Source: Engraulis encrasicolus
Lineage: Eukaryota > Chordata > Actinopteri > Clupeiformes > Engraulidae
DNA: 64,000 nt
Assembly (NCBI RefSeq): GCF_034702125.1
Contig: NC_085866.1
Location: 13,503,064-13,567,063 of the forward strand
Direction: 5' to 3'
The notes below the pieces were generated by a model. The model had not been told where the DNA came from. It searched no databases and worked only from the letters and a program-made list of their open reading frames with translations. A program made the translations under genes and the position numbers. How positions within the stretch are numbered: the first letter of the stretch is position 1; the number at the start of each line of letters is the position of its first letter. Below are positions 13,609-61,700 of this stretch, in pieces.

Positions 13609-13879
13609 ATTTTTTCTCACAAATATGTGAGTAATCACCGGATTAAGTTTCATGGTGATATCGGCAAGCTACATTTTTTGGCCTATTCACCTGGAGTGTC
13701 TCTTGACCCTTATAATAAGCCTATGGCAGCCATGTTGAAAAAACTCATTTCCCAAAGTCAGATTTTACTAGATTTTAGTATGTCATTTAGCAGGTCCAAT
13801 AGTAATATAATCCATAAAAAACCTTTTGTATCAATTTGTTTGGGGTTAAACCCTAAATGTACTCGCCTATACTGATCAT

Positions 13880-14639
13880 GACCATCTGAGGGAAAAAATG
13901 CTAACGCATGTATGAAAGTGTATACACTACCTTAAATCCATCTCCATCTTGTCCATCTCATCATGGAACTGGTCAGAAATCTTCTAAACTTCTAGTTTCT
14001 GAAAAAGATTATTCTACACTTCGAAGTATCCACTTGGCATCAGCACGCTCTCTGTCAAGCATTAGCCTTTGTGTACTCTCAATGGCCCTGAATGAAAACA
14101 CGTTCTGAACAAGCTTTGAACATACACGCGCACAATTTACACAAGCACAGTAACACCGATTCCATGTCGAAAAAGATTAGTGTCCACTTCGCATAATTCT
14201 GAAAGATCATGCTGCGTGGATAGTTTGCCCAAAACGCATAAAAGCTGTGATTAAAATTCAAGGTTACCCCACAAACTATTGATTTCTGAACTCTCTGAAA
14301 ATGTGTAAAACATTACCATTGTGTTGTTGTTTACAGTGAAAATCTTGCTTTCTTTGCATTGTTTGAGGTCGACTTTTTTTTAGGCCTAATCATTGTGTTA
14401 TTTTGGCCATTTCGTCATTTTCAATCAGTATCCTAAATGACACCTATATATATATATACATGAAAATTATTTAACAGTTTGGAGGAAATATCAGTAATTA
14501 GTAGAACGAAACAAAAATGTTGGTTTTACTCTTACTCAGAAATCTATAGCACCTATTCATACAGTTGAGAGAGAAAAACAACAGCATGTTGATGGTACCT
14601 AGTTTTTCTTTTAATTTCACATTTACACACAAACATTTC

Positions 14640-14640
<1 letters not shown>
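13880..14640. other. No gene recognised
   Basis: AT-rich sequence downstream of the hsd17b10 poly(A) signal; a short TATATATATA tract at about 14445. Confidence 0.5.
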
Positions 14641-21265
<6,625 letters not shown>

Positions 21266-21480
21266 GTTCAAATGCACCCAAGACCCGATTCGTGGATAGT
21301 CTTTCTGGCCGGCAAACCAATGTTCAACCAATGAACGCCTTTCTGTGTAAAACGCCCCTTCTGGTAATTGGTCCTAGTGCAAGAGACTGAGAAACTGTTC
21401 AACCAATCGGAATTTGAAGTGGCTAGACGCATGAGGTCACACAGGGCAACAATTTCACGGTCCTCCCCCTGACATATCAA
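21266..21480 (-). promoter_or_regulatory. Candidate hsd17b10 promoter
   Basis: Immediately upstream of the hsd17b10 start. Several CCAAT boxes occur in both orientations (near 21318, 21328, 21366 and 21403), suggesting NF-Y sites. No TATA box is evident at a fixed spacing. The transcription start is inferred. Confidence 0.4.
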
Positions 21481-21499
21481 CTCTTATACCAGCAACAAT

Positions 21500-22297
21500 G
21501 AATACACATTGAGTTGCTGATTCACATGCTTAATTCTTCCTTGCATTACTGCAAAATGTTTGCTAATGCTATTCATGTCTTACAATGTGTGAAAACAACA
21601 TGACAACTTCACAACATAAATGACAGAAACAAGACAATATTTATTTATTTAGTGATTCATTTATTAACAAAGAATGATTCGTTACAAAGATGTTTTATAT
21701 TGCATCAAGTTATGAAAGCTATTCTATGTTTACAGAAACACCTTGAAAACAGAAAAAGACCCCAAGAGGAAAACAAATGAATGTCAATGTCAAATTCTTG
21801 AGGCATAGTTGCTCTCTTATGGAAGGCAGTAAGCTGTATAGTTATCTCCAGCAAGGGGGGCAAGTCAAAACAAATCCCCAACAACACAACTTACTACCTC
21901 ACCACAGCAGAGCCACAAAGGGAACACTCAGACACACATAAATTAAGATGAGGCACTTTAATATTGGGTTTCAAAAGACTGCCCAATGCAGTTCAAGTGA
22001 AGCATGGGTGACCTCCTTCTTGTGTTCTTCAGTGTCACCACACCTCCAATGGTCGAGGATGCTTCTGCATGCGTCATGTTGATACGGTGGCTGTAGGAAA
22101 GACAGTAGACTGTATAGTTATCTCCCAGATCTGGTGTGATCCTAAACTATACAAACTACTACCTCATCCCACAGAGCCCACCAAGATGGCCATTGCTGGC
22201 CAAGACCTCCTCCGCCGATGTCGTTTGGTGATGAAATTGTCAGACGAGCAGGAAGTTCACCTGCTACAATTCCAGCCGATAGTGCCACTTACTGTAA

Positions 22298-22356
<59 letters not shown>

Positions 22357-23590
22357 AAAATTAATGCAAGATACAGACGGATGCCTAGATACATGCACAA
22401 CATCCTTTAAAATACAGCAGCCCATGCTCTACATTTTCAGTTAACACTGATTTTCTCTTCCAGTTACTTCGTACCCCCCTTCCCAGTATTCTCTGTGAAC
22501 TGTCAGGAGGACAACTTACACATATTCTGCACGACTGCTCACCCCAACCAATGTTGGACTCATCATGTAGTTGCAATTTTGAACGATTTTCGCATTCCAG
22601 CAAACTATTATCATAAGCAGCTCTTCTCTGGTCCTCACATGACCGTTTCAGTGATGGCTGCATCCTTGTTGATGCCTTTCCCTGGCCAACGAAGCCAAGA
22701 AATATGCTGCTGTGACACTCCTTCGATAATATGATTGGAGGAAGTATGGTTGGATGACAAGTGAATGTACAGGGTAAGCATGACAAAGCTTATGGTAGCC
22801 AAACAAGCAGAAATTCAGGCATATGCAATACAAAACCTGAACAGATGTAGACATTTTACACAGACTACGTTTCCTGCCAACATAAGCAAGCAGTGGGCCT
22901 TATGCTTTTCGGCAACCAGCGATGCAATTTTGTACATGATGCAATGCAACACCAGCTAGACATATTCACAGTCACAGACAGTATGCTACGTGACATGCAC
23001 CAAGACCACTTGTCACTGTCACCTCTTGAACTTGCATGACGTAGGGATATCAAAAGCCAAAGGTATAATTACGCTTAAAAAAACAACCACACATGGCTAC
23101 CACAGCAACTGGTGTAACTAAAAAACAAAACCACATGGATTAAGAAATCTTTCCTTCTCTTGAGAAGTTACAGGCCATGGTTAGCCAGTGTAGCTAGCCA
23201 AAACATAACCATTCCACATCATTGATAGCCAACGACGTGGGCAGGCTTTCTGCAAATTACTACACTATGCCCACTACACGTTTTCAATTCCCCGTACTGT
23301 CAACGAAGCAATCACATGCGAATGCCGTCAAGATATTTAATCCAAGTCAACATAACTTTACATACGGCCTTGAATCTTGTTGCCAACTCATCAAACTTGC
23401 GGTTGGCTATCCGCTAGTTAGCTAGCTGTCTGTGGACTCACTGGAGGTGGACACTAGAACTACAGCTATTAAAAATAGACAGACTTTGATTACAGGCACC
23501 TAAGTCAACCGGCCCATCAGACTTTTTTAAATGCATGTATGGCAGATATAATGTGAACACATATTATTAAGGCGTCAGGTTGAAATGAGT
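21500..23590. other. Unassigned intergenic sequence with splice-like signals
   Basis: Minus-strand AATAAATAAATA near 21640 could be a poly(A) signal. A diverged duplication links 21815-21930 and 22090-22190 (CTGTATAGTTATCTCC and ACTACCTCA in both). A (GA)n run lies at 22303-22350. An acceptor/donor pair bounds 22464-22771 on the plus strand. None of these matches a family I know. Confidence 0.4.
22303..22350. repeat. (GA)n microsatellite
   Basis: About 24 GA units. Confidence 0.99.
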
Positions 23591-23960
23591 TTACCTACCG
23601 TGCATGAGGAAGCTGGCACGTTGGCGTACAGTACAAGCTAACACAGGCTACCTCTTCTCGTCAAAGACGAGAAATTAAAAATGGCGGTGCGCAGACCAGT
23701 CATTAAGCAAAAAATAACAGTTCTTGAAAGTAGCTAAACCACAGCTAGTTGAAATTAATACTACAGTACATTAAGTCATGACATCTAGTCAGATGCATAT
23801 GAATAACACCCATCTAATCAGAATCCTCATTTACGCACAGCCTCCCTCCCGACATGTCCTCGCATCTGTTAACGTTGTATTTGCTTCCGCCATCTTCCAC
23901 CCAAAAGCAGGCGCAGATTGTAAACTCTCGCGAGATCAAATGGGTAAGCGTGATTTCTTT
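23590..23960. promoter_or_regulatory. Candidate housekeeping-type promoter of unknown transcript
   Basis: TCTCGCGAGA at about 23927 is the palindrome bound by BANP (older literature: Kaiso/ZBTB33-associated) at CpG-type promoters. Nearby are an AAGATGGCGG-like YY1 site on the minus strand (about 23888), a plus-strand donor ATGG|GTAAGC (about 23940) and a minus-strand donor GGTAG|GTAAAC (about 23598). The driven gene is not identified. Confidence 0.4.
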
Positions 23961-24036
23961 AAAGTGACAGGAGAGCCGCACCCTCGAGTAACTTATTGCT
24001 TGGTGATAGTTCTATTGAATCTGAGAGGGCCTGCGC

Positions 24037-24329
24037 CAGTAGTTATCAACCTCTTTTGGCCTGGGACCCCATTTTCACACCCTACATTTCTGGGGTCCCC
24101 ATATGTTACAGATTTTAGCGACAAAAAACGTGACAAGCATGCTGATTTGTATGCTATTATTATCATTATATATATATATATAAGTCTTAAGATTGTATGT
24201 GGCAGTCAAAATATTTACCGGTACTTATTTTATTTTACAGAATTCTTTTTTCACACCTAGACCAGAGACTGGATTAGACATTCCAGGCGACCCCAGATGG
24301 GGTCCTGACCGCAGTGTTGAAAAACACAG
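24037..24329. mobile_element. hAT-like MITE
   Basis: CAGTAGTTATCAACC start and GTTGAAAAACACAG end. Flanks GCCTGCGC and GCCTACTC agree at 6 of 8. Inner arms carry GGGACCCCA and TGGGGTCCT. Confidence 0.7.
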
Positions 24330-24524
24330 GCCTACTCACTCTTCCCTCTACCAACTGCTTATTACGTAAGTAATGTTGAAGAATTGAAGAAACCTTCAGT
24401 GACAATTATTTTGTTTTAAAATATGTATATATACATTAAGAGAAATCAACATAATCCTTGTGCCAATACGATCCTTTGCCTCACAAGTCACAAAACACAC
24501 ACAATTAAAAAACACAAACAATAT

Positions 24525-53650
<29,126 letters not shown>

Positions 53651-54479
53651 CGCGGACTAACTAAAAGTGGGAGGAGGTATCAAGAGGTGGGGAGTAGGCG
53701 GAGTGAAGACCTGGGATTTGGGAGTTGTATTTCTCATTCCAATCTTTTTCATGTAGGGATGTGGTACGAGTTGTTTTATGGGAAACTTCAACTACCAAGG
53801 TCATTATCAATCCAACGGCTCAGTAGAAATGCTTAAACCTAAGGCATTTTGATAAGGCCTGAAAAATCATTAAACCTCAGTTTGAATAGCCCATTATTTC
53901 AGAGAAAGTATGTTCCCAATATCTGTTAGTGGCAGTGCGTGACCAATCAACAGGACACAACCTGAAGGCTGTACAGGGGTTAAAATGAATTGCATGCATG
54001 TATAAAACGTATGAATTTCACCACACCCAAAACACTTTAAGGCAACAGTTTATTATCAACTGAAAATTAAATCCATTCTCAAAATGCTTAGAATCCTTCA
54101 TCACCTCAGGGTGGCCTATGCATTTTTATTGAAATATAATAGACTATCACACAGAGTAGAGCCGTTGGCCAACCTCTCACATATGACAACCCACAACCCA
54201 GCAGTTTGGTGTCATTTATTGAAGGTCGCCTGCTACATGGATGTTCCAGGCACCGGGTTTGTAGGCCTACTAAGTCATTAACTAGGGCTAAATGCATGTA
54301 GGGCCTACGGGCCTTGCTATGCAATCATGTAGCCTATTAATAGCTGAATTTGTGGCAACACTCCCTGTATGACCACAGTGCATTCTATGATTCAGATATG
54401 AAATATGCTCAACAGGTGCATAACCATGCATTGTGATTGTGCGATTTGTGTTTGAAGACTGGTACCGCATTTTTCCGCG

Positions 54480-54562
<83 letters not shown>

Positions 54563-54585
54563 GCGCGCGCGCACACACACACACA
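54480..54585. repeat. (CA)n microsatellite with CGCG segment
   Basis: CA run, then CGCGCGCGCGCG, then CA. Confidence 0.99.
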
Positions 54586-55078
54586 GCTGACTGAAATCCA
54601 TGCATTTAGGTAACAGGAGATAAAGTGAGCCAGAAGGTTCTTGTGTATCATGGCGATTCACATATCGGTTAACATGCCCATGTACCCTGTGAGATGATAC
54701 TGCTGCCCATCTGTCAGTGTGGATAATCTGCCACCCAGGGAGAGTGTCGCTGTCGAGTCTATCTCTGACCTTTCTCTTTGCACTTGCCTTGTCTTGACTT
54801 TTCTTCTCTATATTTTCCACATAAAAAATAATCTCAAGAGGGTGTTTGCATTGCCGAGTATATTTTCTGGAAGGTGGTGGTGCAGGTTAACCACCACTGA
54901 TGATGAATGGTACTCTTTTTTTCTTATGTGGAGGCTGCTGATATGCCAACTCCACCCCTCAACACCAGAACTCTTTGACCCCCCCCACCCCAACATCCAG
55001 GACTACAACTCTGCTTCAGCTAGGAAATGTAGGCCTATTGCACTGCCTGTTTTTCATACAGCAAACAGTACATCACCC

Positions 55079-55229
<151 letters not shown>

Positions 55230-55433
55230 TGCAATGTTGTGTGTAATGCCTTTGTGTCTTCTTCTGTATTTATGTATGCTACTGGATATTCAGTTTTTGC
55301 CCGTTTTCATATACAGATTAATTATATGTCATATTTAAGAAACTCTGTTCAAGGCCAGCAGTTCAACAGACTACCTTCTCTTCTGAAACGACTGTTATGG
55401 CGTTCATTTAACAGCAGGTGCCGCCCCAGTCAA

Positions 55434-55627
55434 ACATGTTGCCACTGATCCCAGAGTGGACTCGCGACCGCTCGCGACATGGAAAGGCAGACAAGAAGGA
55501 CCAGGACGGAGTGTGTTTGGCTGATTCGGGATCAGCTGCACTGCGCCGCCTACTCCACAGCGAGAGAGCACGTCGCCAAGGCGGGCATTACGCTACCGAT
55601 AAACCAGCCTGTAATATACACTACAAA
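55434..55627 (+). promoter_or_regulatory. Candidate idh3g promoter and 5' UTR
   Basis: GC-rich patch with CTCGCGACCGCTCGCGAC and GCACTGCGCCGCC just upstream of the ATG. No TATA box. The start site is inferred only from position. Confidence 0.35.
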
Positions 55628-55705
55628 ATGTCTCGTAGAACAGCGCTGACAATATCCCGTTTATTAAAACCGACATGGGGAGGACCAATGGGCAATACCA
55701 TCAAT
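55628..55705 (+). CDS. idh3g: idh3g coding exon 1 (residues 1-26)
   Basis: 78 nt, [13 protein letters not shown] and onward: mitochondrial presequence. Donor GTAAGC. Confidence 0.85.
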
Positions 55706-58700
55706 GTAAGCATGTTGTTCTGTGCTCTTAACCTCCTGTCATTTAACACCGTGTGAAGGCGATTATTCTGGTATCCACTTCGGTCCCGTCGGTCAGTCGA
55801 AGCGTTCTTTGCACCGCGCGAGCCTGACAAGGTCATCGCTAGCTTGTTAGGGACGTTTTAAGTAATAGCATTACATTTTCAGCAAACAGTAGAGTTTGAA
55901 TTGCATTGAATCATCACCGAGTTGACAATTCTTGCTGTGCCACGCAGCAGCACTACTATCACGCTTATCTGAATAGGTCAGGTGAGAGGTCAGACTGTGA
56001 TGCGATATATTTGGCTAGCTCTTGTAGTTCTTTCTTGAGCGCTGGAGGGGCATATTGTTTTCGTTTGCTTGACTGCTTGTAACTTGATCACTGTGTGTTT
56101 TGGTGTTCTACTATTCAGGTACTCAGACCAGCCACTATCTACGGCCAGAGGAATAAGTACACATATACTGTAAGTCGAGTGCCTGTCACTGTGCAAACAC
56201 ACCCATTATTAAGGTGCTCATGCGACAGCTGGCAATTATAGGCCTACCTTGTATGTTAATGGTATTTGTAGCTCCCCTGTAATTTTTGTCATTTCTGTTT
56301 TGATAATCTGACCAAATCTGTAACAGAAGTGTTCAGTGGATAAGTCTTCAGTTTGCATCTAACATTTAAACCACAATAACCCCTCTCTTAAATGTCACTA
56401 AAAACACAGTGATTGCCTGACTATTCCCATCCAAACCTCAAATTTGCCAACTAGTCTACCCATTTGACTCCCGCTGCCCTGCGCCTGGCAGACAATCCTC
56501 TGTCAAATTCAATCACATATGCAATTTTGTGTTAAATGGGGAAACAATTAATGCCTCTGCGAGCGAAACAGCCCCCACACCCCACCCTTCCCACCCCTGC
56601 ACTCGATCCACATGAATGAGCCAGTGTTTACACAAGACTGTGGATGTCTTGTTCTCTCTCCCTCCTTGATTAACCATCCCTGTTCTCTTCCTCTGACTTC
56701 CCATCCCCTCCAACATGGGACAGGCTATTGTAAGTACTGGCATATTAGAGGACCCCTCAGTTAGGACCATAGGGGTAGCAACTGTAGTTGTGTAGTTAAA
56801 GAAGAGAAAAAATACTAGTATATGTACGTACATGCAGTGCATTACACAGAGTGAAAAAGAATCAGATGATCCGATTAGGAACCACCAGAGATATCAACAA
56901 ACGTTTGTGGCTAAACAAACGGCATTCTCAGAAAACCAAAGAATACCTTTGGATGGAAATCCAAATGACTTTCACTCTCGTTTAACCAGGGCTGCCAACT
57001 CTTGAACTCAGATCAAGAGATTGAGAGTGATAGAATGGATTTGTATTTGTGTGAACTGGAAATTTGATTCAATACTTCCATTATGTTGGTTTGCATTTAT
57101 TAAAAACAACCACTTTCATGGCTCTTAAACTGATCATATCGGAGGTGGCAGCCTTGAGTGTAACTCTGCATGCTTACATGGAGCTGTAGCATCTCTAGAT
57201 AGATGGTTCTCTAGAGTGTGCAGTGGCGTGTGACCTGGTAAGACACAAACGGTTTGATGTTTGTAGACTGGAGTGGGAGGCTCTCTTGTGTGTGTGCGAT
57301 ATGAACCCTGTCTCTCGCCTCTCCAGCCTCCTCCAGCCAAGTACGGGGGCAGACACACAGTCACGCTTATTCCTGGAGATGGAATCGGACCAGAGCTGTT
57401 CAACCACGTCAGAGAACTTTTCAGGTCTGACCCAAACAACAGTTATAATAATGGTAATAAATAAAATAATCATTATTACAGTATTATTATCAGTATTATA
57501 TAATGATTATCCCTTCTGCTGTCTATTCTCATAGGTTTTGCTGTGTCCCCGTGGATTTTGAGGTTGTTAAAGTGGACTCCACAGCGACCTCTGAGGAAGA
57601 TATCAACAACGCCATCACCGCCATCAAGCGCAATGGGGTGGCTCTGAAGGGTTAGTTAGTGCGAGAGTTGAGAGTGTAGTGCATTTGTGCGTTTTTCTTT
57701 TCATAGTGATTTTTGCCTTGCTGCGCCCACTCTAACATCCCTCAACTGTTTTGTTTTTGTTTTGTCTAGGGAACATAGAGACCAATCACTATTTACCACC
57801 CTCTCACAAATCCAGGAACAATTTGCTTCGGTAGGACTTAGCTTGCTGGCAAAAGATTCTTTCTCATCATTCAGCACATTTATTGTCTGTTTGTGTAAGT
57901 GTTTTTTTTTTTCTCGTTCTGCACCATAGCACAAATCTGGATTTGTTTGCCAACGTGATGCACTGCCACACGCTCCCTGGTGTTAACACCAGACACAAGG
58001 GGATTGACATCATCATCATTAGAGAAAACACTGAGGGGGAGTACAGTAGCCTGGAGCATGAGGTGAGACCAAGAGGGACTGTATGTGTTGTGTGTGTGTG
58101 TGTCAGTGTGAGTGAGTGAGTCTACATTTTTAATTATTTGTGTAGTTCTCACTGAAGGTATTTAGCCACATCTGTGGGCAGTCATGGGTAAGCGGTTAGG
58201 GCGTCAGACTTGTATCCCAAAGGTTGCTGGTTCGACTCGCGACCCGCCAAGTTGGTGGGGGGAGTAATTAACCAGTGCTATCCCTCATCCTCCTCCATGT
58301 CTGAGGTACCCTGAGCATGGTACCGTCCCACCGCACTGCTCCCTTGGGGCGCCATTGAGGGCTGCCCCCGTGCACGGGTGAGGCATAAATGCAATTCCGT
58401 TGTGGGCAGTGTGAAGCGTTCACTTGTGTGCTGTGGTGTGCTGTGTCACAATGACAATGGGAGTTGGAGTTTCCCAATGGGCTTTCACATTCAGCCACAT
58501 CTGTCTCTTGGCCACAGGCTGTAACTCTCCTCTCTGTCCTCTCCTTCAGAATGTACCTGGAGTGGTTGAGTGTCTGAAGATCATCACTCGCATGAAGTCC
58601 TTAAGGATCGCGGAGTATGCTTTCAACTTGGCCCGGGAGCAAGGTCGCAAACGCGTCACGGCTGTGCACAAGGCCAACATCATGTAAATACTCTGTCCTC

Positions 58701-61700
58701 CGCTTGCACAATATATGGTGAATTCATGTGAATTGGGCCACTTTGGTAGCCTGGGCAAATAGCCGACTGTTGACTCCGTCAATCAGTCTGGCAAAAGCCA
58801 TGAGGAATCTGTCTCCGTGGACGATGGGAGATGGTCTGATCTTACTCTATCATTTAAATTAATTGAAGTTCCAAACTCAAATTAAAACCCATATTGTGCT
58901 TTATTAGCATGCCTGTTGCGCGTTATAGCGTCGCAAAAGCGTACAAATAACAAAATGAAAGTGTGAATATAGTTACCTTAACCAATCAGTAACGGGGCAT
59001 GCGGGTGAGTTCTACGTCACCACTCTCAACTGTTAGCTGATTGGCTAAACACTGAGAGAACCGAGCTCGAGGCTTTTGCCAGACGATGTGCGGATCCAAA
59101 ATCTGTGGGTGGAGTACATGGATGGCGTCGCCAGGCTACCACTTTGGGCCATTCACTTATATGCAAAAAAGTGGCCCGATAGACCTTTTACACACAAAAA
59201 TGGAACCACGTAATAGACGGGGCCGCCCACTTCCGTTCTAACGTCAACGAATATGAATAACAATAACACAGCTGGTAGCGACCGGAGAGTCTTCTCGACT
59301 TCACTCAGGGAATACCTGAATTCACCACATACTGTGCGTGTACTGCACATGACTGATCAACTGACTGAAAGATTCTGTGCTGTGATCTTTGGCACATTAA
59401 TGCTCATCCTGGTTTAAACCCCCCACAAATGAAACTGGACATTTTCTTTTCAAAGCATCACACAGTCATTTAGTGAGTACACTTTGCACGGATAAATACT
59501 GTACGTCACTCCTGATTCCCACATCAGAACACATTAAGATCATCACAACACGTCGTTCTCACATTAGAAAGGCTCTCAGGGGAAGAGATCAAATGTCATC
59601 AAGCTCCAAAATGACATACAGCTACCTACAACCATTGTAAGCTGGGAGCCCAGGGACGGGCATTGGGATTTACCTAAGGCTATAAATGCTATGATGCTAT
59701 TCTGTTGGGCTTGCATAGCCTACATGATGTGTATCTGCACGGCCGGATTAATGCACAGGCTAGATATGGCTGCAGCCTAGGGCCCCCCACCTGCCAGGGG
59801 GGCCCTGATTCCCCAAAAGTGAAAAAAATGACATGTTATCCTGAATTTCTAGCTCGTAATTATGATACTGTCTATGTACATTTGACCCAGGCCATCTTAA
59901 TACGACCGTGTGTATCTGTCCCTATCAAATTAACCGAACTGAACTGAACTGAAGCTCTTTTAATCATGATTTAATGATTTAGTCATACTGCCATACTGTC
60001 TTCCCTATACAGGAAGCTGGGAGACGGCCTGTTTCTGCAGTGCTGCAAGGAGGTGGCTGCTGGATACCCAGACATCACATTCGACAGCATGATCGTAGAC
60101 AACACCACCATGCAGGTATATTGAGAGAGCACATCATGTACCACTGGATTCATTTGCAGTATGACTTTCAACTAATTAATGACAGGACGACGTGGTCGAA
60201 CTCGATTAAAGGAGAGGTGTTGGGGTGGCTGTTCGATATTAATACAATCCACCTTTTCTCAGCTTTTCCTTCAGCATTCTATTCTTGGGAGATGTATTTA
60301 ATTGAGACAGTCTTGTCCTGTCCACTGTCCAGTACTTTTCCCTGAAAATAAGAACCAGAGATATTACTCTCAGATGGAACCATACACGCCTCCAGCCATT
60401 CAGACAACAATAATAACATTTGTGTCAAATTTAGTCCAATTTAGTTGTATTCGTACGGCATCAAGTCGATGAGTAAACAGAGACCAGAACCTGTCTTTTC
60501 AAATTCAATTTGACATAGGCAAGGAATGGCCTATTCTGTCTGCCCCTTTTTCCCTTTCATATTTCACTTTTAAAACACAAATACAAACATGTGGCAGAAG
60601 ATATGAATCTGAATCAACCTGAATCAAACGCGAATATACAGTGTATAAAACAGGCAACCATTAAAGATAGCATAATTATGTGCTTGAAACAGTGATTTGA
60701 CACAGATGTATAGCAGCAATAGTTCTGTAGTGTATTTCTTTGTACAGGTAGATGTCATCCTGCTATGCTCTTGGCATGCCGCACCTCCTCCGGTGCCTAT
60801 ATTGCTAGCTGCAGGGTCATCAGCTGGGGACCACCTATCTTAGTTTCGTAGAAGTTAAGCATCATAGCAGACAAATGTACTGTACACTGTGATACAGAGA
60901 GTCACATTTGATGGAAAGAAGTGGTGATGAGGCTGATGTATATTATCCTGAGGTTGGGCAGACAAGTGCCTGGCAGTCCAGAACACTGGACATCAGTGGT
61001 GGACAAAGTAAAAGTAAAAGTACTTTCGTGGTGTAATTACAACAGTAGCACATGATATTACATAGCTGTTACACCGTTTACTCCATTTTGCCTACCTATT
61101 GAAATAGACTTTGTTATTACTGAAAAACAATAAAAACCTAATAAGGACTCACCACAAACTCAACCCAACCTGTACAGAATCAGCTTATCGTAAGACAAGT
61201 ACGTTGGTCTACTTTTTACTCAGATAAGTTACCTGTGTTGGAAAGAAACTGTGTCTTTTACTTTTACTTTGTCCACCACTGCTGGACATTAGGGCTGTAA
61301 CGATACACTCAACTCACGATTTGGTTCGTATCACGATTTTTGACCTACGGTTCGATACACCCCACGATTTCTGAAATGTATCTCCACTGAAGTTTGGAAA
61401 CACTATCACATCAAATCATAAGGTTGTTTTCTGGACAAATGGGTAATAAAACTTTGAAAGGGCGTATCACGATACTGCCTCCTTGTATCACGATACAGCA
61501 TCGTGACTCTGTGTATCACGATTTCTCAGTTCGTACAATATCGTTACAGCCCTACTGGACATCGAGACAGCAAAGAGTACGACCATCAGGAAGCAGGATG
61601 CAAATGCACAGTACCGAAGGTCACTTTGCTTTGCAACAGTTAGAGTGCAGATGCAGGGCAGATGCAAATTTAGCCAGCTGCCCTACATGGCACGCCAGCA

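Larger units (their letters stand above)
11039..13867. mobile_element. TA-flanked inverted-repeat element carrying two later insertions
   Basis: Left end GGCGAGTACA and right end TGTACTCGCC are inverted copies, each flanked by TA. Similarity continues inward for roughly 190 bp (for example CCAAA-AAATTGATACAAAAGG and CATACTAAAATCTAG in both arms). The interior holds an L2-type LINE fragment and a complete hAT-like element. TA flanks suggest a Tc1/mariner-type element; no transposase is seen. Confidence 0.7.

Noticed and set aside
23880..23900. Minus-strand ATGGCGGAAGC near 23.89 kb as the hsd17b10 start
   Set aside because: The frame stops after about 20 codons with no good donor in phase, and exon 1 at 21242-21265 supplies the expected MANIRSVK start.
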